Position numbers and translations under genes: made by a program. 64,000 bases of DNA from assembly GCA_019873645.1 (NCBI GenBank), contig JAIOAX010000004.1:62001-126000 (forward strand). Reading direction: 5' to 3'. The DNA is from Chloroflexota bacterium (GTDB lineage Bacteria; Chloroflexota; Anaerolineae; B4-G1; SLSP01). Every line of letters begins with the position of its first letter. The stretch's first letter is position 1. The notes below the pieces were generated by a model that saw nothing but the letters and a program-made list of their open reading frames with translations, searched no databases and was not told where the DNA came from. Below, in pieces: positions 42,655-50,567 of this stretch.

Positions 42655-43983
42655 CTAGGGCTGAAATAGCCGCAGGGCGATGTAGGCTTTGCGGAAAGCC
42701 GTATCCGGGCGTAGCAAACTGAAGAGGGCTTCGGGGCGATCCGGTCCCCATACGACGCTTGTGTTGAGGTTCCAGATGAAAAACGGCCCCACCCACGGAC
42801 GCTCCAGCATTAACCGCGCCGCGGACGTTAGATAGTCCGCCTGCTCCTGTTCGGTCAGCCACATCGCGTAGGGGTAAGGAGCGTCGGCGCCAAGGTCGGC
42901 GGCGCGGATACCGTCAATCGAAGGCCAGCCGAACTCCGTCGGCCAAAGTTGCGCGTCCACGCCTGCGGCAAGCAGAATCGTGTGGTAGTCCTCCAGCGTG
43001 TCCAGGAAAAAGAAACTAGGGTGATTGTTCCAGCCCGCGCGTGTGTGCGTCGCATCCGCTGCGCGCTCCCAGGGCGGATTGGCATAGCCGTAAGGGTGCA
43101 CACCGATCCCGTCTACCCACTGCGCCAGTCCCACCTGCAACGCTTCGCGTAAGAAACGGCGGTCGTCAATCGCAATCACGCCGTCATCAATGCCGGTGAC
43201 CCCCGGCCCGGCGCTGATGACGAGTGCCTGCGGATCGGCCTGCCGCACAGCCTGGCTACCGGCCGCCGTCAAGGCCACAAACGCCCGTGGGTCGAGCGAC
43301 TCGCCATACCATTCACGCTGCAAATTCGGCTCGTTCCACAGCTCATAAGCCGTCACGCGCCCGGCGTAGCGTGAGGCCAGGACGCCCATAAAGCGGCCAA
43401 ACTCCGCCGGATCGTGCGGCGGGCCGTTGTATCCCGCCGCCGACCGCAACCAACCCGGCGCATTCACCACCCCCAGCAATAGCTTAAAGCCAAAATCGTT
43501 GCTGAGCTGCACCAGCCGATCCAGCTCTTCCCAGCGATAGCGGCCCGCCTGTTCTTCAAGGATCGCCCATTGTACCTGCACCTTGATCCAGCCAAAGCCC
43601 ATCCCCTGCACCCAACGGAACGCGCGCGACAAATCGTTCGTGTTGGGGTCAACCTGCACGCCGAACGACGGTTTGGGAATCGGCGGCGGCAGCTCGGTCG
43701 GTGTGGGCGGCGGCGCCTGTGACGGCTCCGGCGTCGGCGTGGGCTGCGCGGCCGCGACCAACGGCAGGTAGATGGCGCCCTCGCGTGGCGCGCTAGTCGC
43801 CGTAGCCGTAGCCTCAGACATAGGGGTAACAGAAGGCATCACCCCTATCGGCATCTCCACAGGCGATATGGTGGATGGCGTCGGCGGAGGTGAGATGCCG
43901 GCCGGCGTCGCCGTCGGCATGCCGAGATTACAGGCCAGCACAAGGATAAGTAGAAGTGGCCATAGCTGTTTTATGCTTCTCAT
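42655..43983 (-). CDS. Lipoprotein with a clan A glycoside-hydrolase-like domain
   Basis: The product has a lipoprotein signal (LWPLLLILVLACNLG, lipobox LACN). A long Pro/Thr-rich linker (about 25-105) leads to a TIM-barrel-like domain with the acid/base Glu in ELWNEPNLQREW and nucleophile-like Glu in LWPTEFGWPS. This pairing is that of clan A glycosidases (GH5/GH39-like). A surface glycanase is inferred; the substrate is unknown. ATG 43983 follows AAAGGG, and the GTG 15 bp upstream is less likely. The neighbouring M23 paralogue also has such a barrel. Confidence 0.8.
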   Translation of the reverse strand: MRSIKQLWPLLLILVLACNLGMPTATPAGISPPPTPSTISPVEMPIGVMPSVTPMSEATATATSAPREGAIYLPLVAAAQPTPTPEPSQAPPPTPTELPPPIPKPSFGVQVDPNTNDLSRAFRWVQGMGFGWIKVQVQWAILEEQAGRYRWEELDRLVQLSNDFGFKLLLGVVNAPGWLRSAAGYNGPPHDPAEFGRFMGVLASRYAGRVTAYELWNEPNLQREWYGESLDPRAFVALTAAGSQAVRQADPQALVISAGPGVTGIDDGVIAIDDRRFLREALQVGLAQWVDGIGVHPYGYANPPWERAADATHTRAGWNNHPSFFFLDTLEDYHTILLAAGVDAQLWPTEFGWPSIDGIRAADLGADAPYPYAMWLTEQEQADYLTSAARLMLERPWVGPFFIWNLNTSVVWGPDRPEALFSLLRPDTAFRKAYIALRLFQP

Positions 43984-43998
43984 CAGATTCCCTTTCAC

Positions 43999-44020
43999 AA
44001 AAAACGCCGGTTTCCCCGGC
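43999..44020 (-). terminator. Terminator of the Clp1/Grc3-like gene
   Basis: GCCGG / CCGGC stem, 5-base loop, with a U6 tract on the minus strand. It ends only 16 bp before the lipoprotein start codon. Confidence 0.6.
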
Positions 44021-44045
44021 AGGACAAATTATTGGGAATGGCGCG

Positions 44046-44066
44046 GGCCGGTCTCCTGACCGCGCC
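44046..44066. repeat. Dispersed palindrome GGCCGGTCTCCTGACCGCGCC, copy 2
   Basis: One base longer in the loop than the copies at 22112 and 57401. Confidence 0.6.
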
Positions 44067-44100
44067 CGCTCAGCGGCATTTCGGCCTGTGGATAGTTTTA

Positions 44101-44973
44101 TCAGAGGCGGATGTCCTGAAATGTCTCCGCATCAATACGCAACCCGCCCATTCGCAATGCGGTTACCTGCTCTGGGCCGGTCCACGGCGTCCGTAGCCAG
44201 ACAACAGCGTCATTCGCGCTCTCGACGAGCGCCAGGGCCAACGCGAAGCCATCTGCGCCTTCCAGCGCCGCCAACCGTCCGGACGCGAAATTGTAATCCG
44301 GGAAAACAGCAAGGCGCCGGTACGGCAATGGGAAACGCGGCGCGTCGGCAAAACAGGCACGATAACACGCGGCCCGATAGGCCCGCCGCGCCTCTGTCGG
44401 TCGCGGGCGTACCGCCTCGCACACGGGCAGCTCCACCACCCGCACATCCGGCAGATAGCGCAGCGGCGCGAGCAACGGCTCAAGCTCCTGCCCGGCGCTC
44501 AGCGTCACCACCGTGCAGGGGCGGAACAGCTCGACTTTCGCCCATTTGAGCGCCGGGCCGCCATGCAAGGGGTCAATCAGGCCGGAGGTATCTATAACCA
44601 GCGTCTCCAGCTTCATCCGCCGCGCGAAGCGCCGCAAGCGTTCCAGACCAGTCAACACGGCCAACATCGCGCTGGTAGGCGTGTTGCTGCCGACAAAACT
44701 GATGCGACGCGAACCAACAGGCGGGAAGCTCAGATCACCTCGTTCGCGGTTCACCCCCAACGCCAGTGTTGTCGGCAGGCCAAAACTGTTCTGGCCGAGA
44801 TCGGCATCCAGGAAGCCCACGCGCTCATACTGCGCCGCCAGTCGGGTATAGAGGTAGCGCGCGAAGGTGCTCTTGCCGCTGTCGCTCGCCCCGATGATCA
44901 GGATCGGACCGCGCCATGCCGGAATATCGAGGGCGCGCCAGGTTTCAGGGATAGTGATGTCTTTTGGCTCCAT
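44101..44973 (-). CDS. Clp1/Grc3-type P-loop protein, putative polynucleotide 5'-kinase
   Basis: The 290-residue protein has Walker A GASDSGKST (about 29-37), then FLDADLGQNSFGLP, the Clp1/Grc3 family motif binding the polynucleotide or Mg, and VIDTSGLIDPLHG. Family members phosphorylate RNA or DNA 5'-OH ends. Bacterial members are poorly characterised; this activity is inferred. The ATG lies just after an octad repeat without a strong ribosome site. It may stand alone, divergent from rsgA. Confidence 0.75.
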   Translation of the reverse strand: MEPKDITIPETWRALDIPAWRGPILIIGASDSGKSTFARYLYTRLAAQYERVGFLDADLGQNSFGLPTTLALGVNRERGDLSFPPVGSRRISFVGSNTPTSAMLAVLTGLERLRRFARRMKLETLVIDTSGLIDPLHGGPALKWAKVELFRPCTVVTLSAGQELEPLLAPLRYLPDVRVVELPVCEAVRPRPTEARRAYRAACYRACFADAPRFPLPYRRLAVFPDYNFASGRLAALEGADGFALALALVESANDAVVWLRTPWTGPEQVTALRMGGLRIDAETFQDIRL

Positions 44974-44985
44974 GGTTTGCTCTGT

Positions 44986-45029
44986 GTTGGAACGTTGGAA
45001 CGTTCAAACGTTAGAAAGTTGGAACGTTG
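44986..45029 (-). repeat. Octad AACGTT repeat, kinase gene leader
   Basis: Five 8-mers (TGGAACGT, TCAAACGT, TAGAAAGT, TGGAACGT) immediately upstream of the kinase start codon. Confidence 0.8.
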
Positions 45030-45085
45030 AGACCAAGTATAACGCTTTGTGGCGGTTGCGCCAATCATACTGTATAGTACAATAC

Positions 45086-45116
45086 GATTTTGGATTTTGG
45101 ATTTTAGATTTTGGAC
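45086..45116 (+). repeat. Heptad tandem repeat (GATTTTG) in the rsgA leader
   Basis: Four exact 7-base steps (GATTTTG, GATTTTG, GATTTTA, GATTTTG) about 30 bp before the rsgA ribosome site. Confidence 0.85.
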
Positions 45117-45157
45117 CATATGACTAACCAACTTCAGACTCATTTGAAGGAGGTCAT

Positions 45158-46138
45158 ATCCGGGAAGGGCTGGTTATCAAAGCGCAAAGCGGTTTCTATA
45201 CCCTGCTGACCGAAAACGGAGAACAGGTTGTGGCGCGGCTGCGTGGGCGGCTGAAGAAGGAACACAGCGACACCAGCATCGTGGCGGTCGGCGATCGGGT
45301 GAGCTGGCAGACGTTGAAGGACGGCAGCCACGTCATCGAATCGGTGCACGCGCGGGCGCGCGCCTTGACGCGCCTTAAGCCGCTGGCGTCGGGACGTGGA
45401 ACGCGCCGCTGGGATCGCCAGGGTTACCTGCGTGAAAGGGAACAGGTCATCATCGCCAACCCGGATCAGGTGGTATTCGTCATCGCCTGCGCCGCCCCTG
45501 ACCCGCATCTCAAAATGCTTGACCGTCTACTGGTCGGCGCAGAACGACAGGAGATTCCCGCGTTGATCTGCGCGAACAAGACCGATCTGATCGGTCTGGA
45601 AAGGGCCGTCGCGCTTTTCGGTGTTTATGAACGGATCGGTTATCCGGTCATCTATACCAGCGCCGTGACCAGAGAAGGCATAGATAAGCTGCGCGAGCAT
45701 CTGCGCGACAAGATTTCGGCGTTGATCGGGCCCTCCGGCGTCGGCAAGACGAGTCTGCTCAATGCTCTGGAGCCGGGTCTGGGCAAGCGGGTGATGAGCG
45801 TGAGCCGCGTCACCGGCAAGGGACGGCATACCACCACCGTCGCCGAAATGACGCCGCTGGCCGTAGGGGGATGGGTCGCCGATACCCCCGGCCTGCGCGC
45901 CCTGGCGCTCTTCGACCTGGACCCCGAGGAGATTGACGCCTACTTCCCCGACATCGCGCCGTATGTACCGCAGTGCGCCTTTTCGGATTGCAGTCATACC
46001 GTCGAACCCGGCTGCGCCGTGCTGCAAGCTGTGGAAAGCGGCAAAGTGGATGCACACCGCCATCAAAGTTATGTACGCCTGCATCAGGAACATCGCAAAC
46101 TGGCCGATATGTACTGGTGGGGGATCGAAGAAGAATAG
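45158..46138 (+). CDS. rsgA: Ribosome small-subunit-dependent GTPase RsgA, non-canonical start
   Basis: The circularly permuted GTPase matures the 30S subunit. An N-terminal OB fold (REGLVIKAQSGFYTLLTENG) is followed by G4 ANKTD, then G1 GPSGVGKTS, G3 DTPGL and a Zn knuckle C-x5-C-x-H-x5-C near the end. AAGGAGGT (45147-45154) is a strong ribosome site. The in-frame codons after it are CAT, ATC, CGG..., with no ATG, GTG or TTG before GTG 45230, which would delete the conserved OB start. I place the start at ATC 45158; CTG 45170 is another option. An ATG at 45120 is out of frame. Confidence 0.8.
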   Translation: MREGLVIKAQSGFYTLLTENGEQVVARLRGRLKKEHSDTSIVAVGDRVSWQTLKDGSHVIESVHARARALTRLKPLASGRGTRRWDRQGYLREREQVIIANPDQVVFVIACAAPDPHLKMLDRLLVGAERQEIPALICANKTDLIGLERAVALFGVYERIGYPVIYTSAVTREGIDKLREHLRDKISALIGPSGVGKTSLLNALEPGLGKRVMSVSRVTGKGRHTTTVAEMTPLAVGGWVADTPGLRALALFDLDPEEIDAYFPDIAPYVPQCAFSDCSHTVEPGCAVLQAVESGKVDAHRHQSYVRLHQEHRKLADMYWWGIEEE

Positions 46139-46153
46139 AAGGAGAACGTTTTT

Positions 46154-46438
46154 ATGGAACAACCCGGATTCATATTCACCGGTATTATCCTTCAGGAAGG
46201 TGCGGGGTATACCGCCCTGTGCCCCGACCTGGATGTGGCTTCACAAGGCGATTCAATCTCAGAAGCCAAAGCCGCGCTGTTAGAAGCCGTGACGCTATAC
46301 CTGGAAACAGCATTAGAGAACAATCTACCCTGGCTACGCCCCATACCACGGGATGAAGATCCTCGCTTCGTGACGCCAGAAGCGATTATAAGCACCTTCC
46401 CTCTGAAGATTTACACCGAGATCTACGCCTATGCCTAA
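46154..46438 (+). CDS. hicB: HicB-like antitoxin
   Basis: The 94-residue protein has the HicB partial RNase H-like fold: FIFTGIILQEGAGYTALCPDLDVASQGDSISEAKAALLEAVTLYLE (core ALCPDLDVASQGDS). No separate helix-turn-helix domain is visible. AAGGAG precedes the ATG. It is upstream of hicA and overlaps it by 8 bp. It would neutralise HicA and may regulate the pair. Confidence 0.85.
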   Translation: MEQPGFIFTGIILQEGAGYTALCPDLDVASQGDSISEAKAALLEAVTLYLETALENNLPWLRPIPRDEDPRFVTPEAIISTFPLKIYTEIYAYA

Positions 46439-46652
46439 ACTACCGGCACTCAAAGCGCGAGAGGTGATTCGTCTGCTGGAAGGGGTCGGTTTTTACGAAA
46501 TTCGGCAGCGCGGGAGTCATTTACAACTCAAACGTGGTAATCTACTGGTCACTGTTCCGATACACAGCGGCGATCTGAACCCGGGCACATTATGCTCGAT
46601 CATTCGCCAGGCAGGAATGACCGTAGAAGAGTTCCTAACGTTACTGAAGTAA
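46431..46652 (+). CDS. hicA: HicA-like mRNA interferase toxin
   Basis: The 73-residue protein has the HicA dsRBD-like pattern: PALKAREVIRLLEGVGFYEIRQRGSHLQLKR with the catalytic His in GSHLQL, then VPIHSGDLNPGTLCSIIRQAGMT. It cleaves mRNA when free of HicB. The order hicB-hicA with an overlap is common outside enterics. Confidence 0.88.
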   Translation: MPKLPALKAREVIRLLEGVGFYEIRQRGSHLQLKRGNLLVTVPIHSGDLNPGTLCSIIRQAGMTVEEFLTLLK

Positions 46653-46681
46653 GAAATTTAAGATGCTAAAAGGAGATGATC

Positions 46682-47353
46682 ATGAAATCCTGGAAGGTTA
46701 TTGCAGGTTTAATGTTGCTGGTGCTGCTATCGAGTACGGCACTGCCGGTGCATGCAGCCTCAAACACAGCAGACTTGCCGCCGCTGCCGGAGTGGCCCAT
46801 TATCGGACCGCTTTTGAAATGGTTGGGTCTCGTGGAATCTGAACCCGCTGAAGTCACGGAACCGCCGGAAGACCTGGAACTGCCCCAGTACCCCATTGAA
46901 ACGCTCGACGACCTTCTGGCGCTGCAAGACCTGGAAAGCAACGTGCGCGTGCGTGTCACGGCGACCGATACAGCGCTTACAACCATCGTCCAGGATGCAC
47001 TCGCTGAGAATAATGTCGAGGGCATCCAGAACTTCAAGCTGACGTTCACACCGGGCACAGCCACCGTTTATGTTGAAGTGGACCCGGCAGTGCTGGAGAA
47101 TGTCAACTTCGACCTGCCCATCAACCTCAAAGACACACTCAAACTCGAAGGCGTGGTCAATCTGGGGGCTGCGGGTTGTCAGGCAACGGTGACCATCAAA
47201 AAGGTCAGCATCAACAACTGGTCCATCGGGTTACGCGGGATAGCGCAACGCTGGATTGACGAACAGTTGCCCGGCGTCTGGCCCGGCGCAGTCTGCGTCG
47301 AACGCATCACCCTGAAATCCGGCGAAATCGCCGTCGTCGGCTATCGGCGCTGA
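46682..47353 (+). CDS. Secreted protein of unknown function
   Basis: The 223-residue product has a signal peptide (KSWKVIAGLMLLVLLSSTALPVHA, cleavage after VHA), a Pro/Glu-rich segment (about 30-75) and a beta-rich domain with VRVRVTATDTALTTIVQDALAENN and FKLTFTPGTATVYVEVDP. It ends VERITLKSGEIAVVGYRR. It vaguely resembles lipid-binding DUF2993-type folds, but I do not assign a family. ATG 46682 is chosen for AAAGGAG at 6 bp. It follows hicA by 29 bp. Confidence 0.7.
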   Translation: MKSWKVIAGLMLLVLLSSTALPVHAASNTADLPPLPEWPIIGPLLKWLGLVESEPAEVTEPPEDLELPQYPIETLDDLLALQDLESNVRVRVTATDTALTTIVQDALAENNVEGIQNFKLTFTPGTATVYVEVDPAVLENVNFDLPINLKDTLKLEGVVNLGAAGCQATVTIKKVSINNWSIGLRGIAQRWIDEQLPGVWPGAVCVERITLKSGEIAVVGYRR

Positions 47354-47358
47354 GTTTT

Positions 47359-47390
47359 GACCACGAATCCACACGAATCTTCACGAATGA
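47359..47390 (+). repeat. CACGAATC-type repeat
   Basis: Three 10-base steps (CACGAATCCA, CACGAATCTT, CACGAATGAA) in the leader of the M32 carboxypeptidase gene, like those at 25717-25880. Confidence 0.6.
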
Positions 47391-47460
47391 ATTCAGAGCA
47401 CTTTTGGATTTTCTCTGTGAACTCCGTGATCTCTGTAGCGATTGACAAGAGGAGCCATAA

Positions 47461-48966
47461 ATGAATACTAAACTCGATGAACTGAAAACGCGGTTGCGCG
47501 AGGCCAGCGACCTCGGCGCAGCAGCAGCGGTGTTGAACTGGGATCAAAGTACCTATATGCCTGCCGGCGGTGCAGCCGCGCGGGCGCGCCAGGCCGCGAT
47601 CCTCGGTCGGCTGGCGCACGAAAAGCTCACCGATCCCGCCATCGGACGGCTGCTGGACGATCTGCGGCCCCTGGAGGAGAGCCTGCCTTACGACGACGAT
47701 GACGCCAGCCTCATCCGCGTGACCCGTCGCCAGTACGAACGGCGCACCAAAGTCCCCGCGGCCTTCATGGGCGCGCTGTTCAACCATACGGCGGAAACTT
47801 ACAGTGTGTGGACCAAAGCGCGCCCGGAAAACAACTTCGCCCTCGTTCAGCCCTACCTGGAGAAAACCCTGGACTTCAGCCGCCGTCTGGCCGACTTCTT
47901 TCCCGGATACGAACACATTGCCGACCCGCTGATTGATTTTTCAGACTACGGGATGAAGGCTTCAACGGTGCACGCCGTGTTTGCCGACCTGCGCGAACAG
48001 CTTATCCCCATCGTTCACGCCATCACCGCCCAGCCGCCGGCAGACGACGCCTGCCTGCATCGCACTTACCCGCAGGCGCAACAGGCAGCCTTCTTTAACA
48101 AAGTCATCCGCGCCTTTGGCTTTGATTTCGAGCGGGGGCGGTGCGATGTCAGCCCACACCCCTTCACCACCAGCTTCTCCATCGGCGACGTGCGCATCAC
48201 CGTCCGCTACAAAGAGAACGACCTGGGCGACGCGCTGTTCAGCGCTATGCACGAGGCCGGCCACGCGCTGTACGAACAGGGGTGCAACCCAGCCTACGAA
48301 GCCACGCCGCTCGCGGGCGGCACATCCTCCGGCGTCCACGAAAGCCAGTCGCGCCTGTGGGAAAACATCGTCGGGCGCAGTCGCAGCTTCTGGACGCACT
48401 ACTACCCCCAGCTCCAGGCCCTGTTTCCGGCGCAATTGGGCGACGTGTCAGCGGAGACTTTCTACCGCGCGATCAACAAAGTGCAGCCTTCGCTCATCCG
48501 CGTTGACGCCGACGAGGTCACGTATAATCTGCATGTGATGCTGCGCTTCGACTTCGAGCTGGCGTTGCTTGAGGGCAACCTCGCCGTGCGCGACCTGCCG
48601 GAAGCATGGCGCGAGCGTTTCAAGGCCGATCTGGGCATCACGCCGCCGGATGACCGCGATGGCGTGTTACAGGATGTCCACTGGTACGGCGGCTTGATCG
48701 GCGGCGCGTTCCAGGGATACACGCTTGGCAACATTCTCGGGGCGCAGTTCTATCAGTGCGCGTTGGCGGCGCACCCGGAGATTCCAGCGGAGATCGCACA
48801 GGGGAAATTCGACACGCTGCACAAGTGGCTCAAGGACAATATCTACGTCCACGGGAGCAAATACACCGCACCCGAGCTGATCGAGCGCGTGACCGGCGGC
48901 CCATTGCGCGTCGCACCCTACATCGCCTACCTGCACAGCAAATACGACGAGTTATATGCACTGTAA
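47461..48966 (+). CDS. Metallocarboxypeptidase, family M32 (Taq-type)
   Basis: The 501-residue enzyme removes C-terminal residues from peptides. It has the zinc motif HEAGHALYEQG (HExxH) near 265, the downstream GVHESQSRLWEN with the third ligand Glu, and VLNWDQSTYMP near the N-terminus, all M32 hallmarks. The length is usual for the family. It is cytoplasmic, with no signal peptide. GAGGAG precedes ATG 47461. Confidence 0.95.
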   Translation: MNTKLDELKTRLREASDLGAAAAVLNWDQSTYMPAGGAAARARQAAILGRLAHEKLTDPAIGRLLDDLRPLEESLPYDDDDASLIRVTRRQYERRTKVPAAFMGALFNHTAETYSVWTKARPENNFALVQPYLEKTLDFSRRLADFFPGYEHIADPLIDFSDYGMKASTVHAVFADLREQLIPIVHAITAQPPADDACLHRTYPQAQQAAFFNKVIRAFGFDFERGRCDVSPHPFTTSFSIGDVRITVRYKENDLGDALFSAMHEAGHALYEQGCNPAYEATPLAGGTSSGVHESQSRLWENIVGRSRSFWTHYYPQLQALFPAQLGDVSAETFYRAINKVQPSLIRVDADEVTYNLHVMLRFDFELALLEGNLAVRDLPEAWRERFKADLGITPPDDRDGVLQDVHWYGGLIGGAFQGYTLGNILGAQFYQCALAAHPEIPAEIAQGKFDTLHKWLKDNIYVHGSKYTAPELIERVTGGPLRVAPYIAYLHSKYDELYAL

Positions 48967-49020
48967 GGTGTCAGCAGACATCATGAGCGACGCGCTCAAC
49001 CCAGCATGAAAATGCATGTC

Positions 49021-49130
49021 AACGGATTAAACGGATTTGAACGGATTAGCTTTCAATTGTTGCATAAATCTGCTCAATCTGCTTAATCCGCTGACCATTT
49101 TCGGAATAGATTAAGCAGATTGAGCAGATT
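49021..49130. repeat. Dispersed palindromic repeat, copy B
   Basis: Shares about 85 bp with 3016-3098. Here the inverted arms (49067-49088 / 49109-49130) are perfect over 22 bp with a 20-base loop. It sits between convergent genes, where it may act as a terminator. Confidence 0.8.
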
Positions 49131-49157
49131 AAATTGTAAGACTGTTTTGAAATCTGC

Positions 49158-50567
49158 TTAATCTGCCGACTTGATCCCGATTTTTCCCAGCCGCCGGGCG
49201 ACATTGCGACAGGCGGCTTCCAGAAAAGCCAGATCGGCTTCGGTATGCGCGGTGGAGAGCGCCCCATGGCCGTGAGTGACATGGACGTTTTCCAGCAGCA
49301 GTGCCAGTTGCAACACATCCCCGTTGAGCGCCACGTCGCACACCGCCGGATCGAAAACGTCGTCCGGCGCCGCCAGTGGATGATCGGGAGCATAGGGGAA
49401 GTGCAGCATGAAAATCGAGCTGCCGGGAAGCGCATCATTGCCGTCGCCGGTACAGCGCGCGTAGATGCCCTCCTGGATGAATGCCCTTTCGAGGATCCGC
49501 CGGGTCTGTTCTCCCAGAGCGGCCAGGCGCGGGTAAATGTCCGCTTCGTGTTCGATCAAGTAATGCAACATCACCTTAGCCGCCAGCATGGAAGCCGGAT
49601 GCCCGGAGTACGTTCCCCCTGAGAATTTGACCCGCCGCCCACCCGCACGCCCGGCCAGGTTCATAATGTCGGCGCGTCCGGCGACCGCCGCCACCGGCAT
49701 GCCCCCGCCGATGATCTTGCCGAAGGTCGCCAGGTCGGGCTGCACGCCGTAGAGCGCGCCTGTGTCGCCCGCGCGGAAGCGAAAACCGGCGATGACCTCA
49801 TCGAAGATCAACACCGCGCCATACTGCGTGGTAAGTTCGCGGGCAGTCTGGAGGTATTCGCGCGTCGCCGGCATAAAGCCGCCCGCCCCCATAAACGGTT
49901 CAACGATAAAGCAGGCAATGCAATCGCCGTAACGCCGGAAGTGGTCGTGGAGCATATCAGGGTCGTTGAAGCGCGTGACCAGCACTTCCTCACAGACAGC
50001 CGCCGGCAATCCCGCCGTCTCGATATGCTGATACCCCTGCTGGTCATGGAAACCCACGCCCTTGAGCGCCCAGGGATGTCCGCCATGCCAGCCGCCGCCC
50101 ACCTTGAGCACCCCCTCGCGCCCGGTGAACGCGCGCGCCAGCAAAACCGCATACATCGTCGCCAGGGTGCCGCTGGTGGTAAAACGCGCCAGCTCTGTGC
50201 CGGTGCGCGCGCACAGGAGCTCGGCGACCTCGATTTGCAGGCGGTCGGTGAAGCCGGTTTGCAAGCCAAAGCCTTCCGCAAACGCCTGCGCAAGCGCCGT
50301 TGTGATGACCTCCGGGTTATGCCCCAGGATGTTGGCCAGGTGTCCCTGCCAGAAATCCAAAATCGTATGGCCGTCTTCGTCGGTCAGCCAGGCGCCGTGG
50401 GCCGCAGCGATGCGCGGCGGGAATGGCTCAATCAGGCGCAGGGTATGACTGCCGCCGTCCACCAGCACCTTGTGCGCCCGCTCGTTAAGGGCCGCCGAGC
50501 GCGGCGCATACGCCGCGTACTCGGCCTTCAGTTGACTTAAGAGGTGGGTGTAATCCTGCGGCTTCAT
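49158..50567 (-). CDS. Class III PLP aminotransferase, glutamate-1-semialdehyde aminomutase-like
   Basis: The 469-residue protein resembles GSA 2,1-aminomutases and related transaminases: FTTSGTLATMYAVLLARAFTGR, VEPFMGAGGFMPATREYL, IFDEVIAGFRF (Asp binding the PLP ring) and TFGKIIGGGMPVAA with the PLP Lys. A haem-pathway role is not certain because the gene sits with glycosidases, not hem genes. The ATG at 50567 overlaps the fucosidase stop (ATGA); a longer open frame upstream is antisense noise. Substrate unknown. Confidence 0.88.
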   Translation of the reverse strand: MKPQDYTHLLSQLKAEYAAYAPRSAALNERAHKVLVDGGSHTLRLIEPFPPRIAAAHGAWLTDEDGHTILDFWQGHLANILGHNPEVITTALAQAFAEGFGLQTGFTDRLQIEVAELLCARTGTELARFTTSGTLATMYAVLLARAFTGREGVLKVGGGWHGGHPWALKGVGFHDQQGYQHIETAGLPAAVCEEVLVTRFNDPDMLHDHFRRYGDCIACFIVEPFMGAGGFMPATREYLQTARELTTQYGAVLIFDEVIAGFRFRAGDTGALYGVQPDLATFGKIIGGGMPVAAVAGRADIMNLAGRAGGRRVKFSGGTYSGHPASMLAAKVMLHYLIEHEADIYPRLAALGEQTRRILERAFIQEGIYARCTGDGNDALPGSSIFMLHFPYAPDHPLAAPDDVFDPAVCDVALNGDVLQLALLLENVHVTHGHGALSTAHTEADLAFLEAACRNVARRLGKIGIKSAD

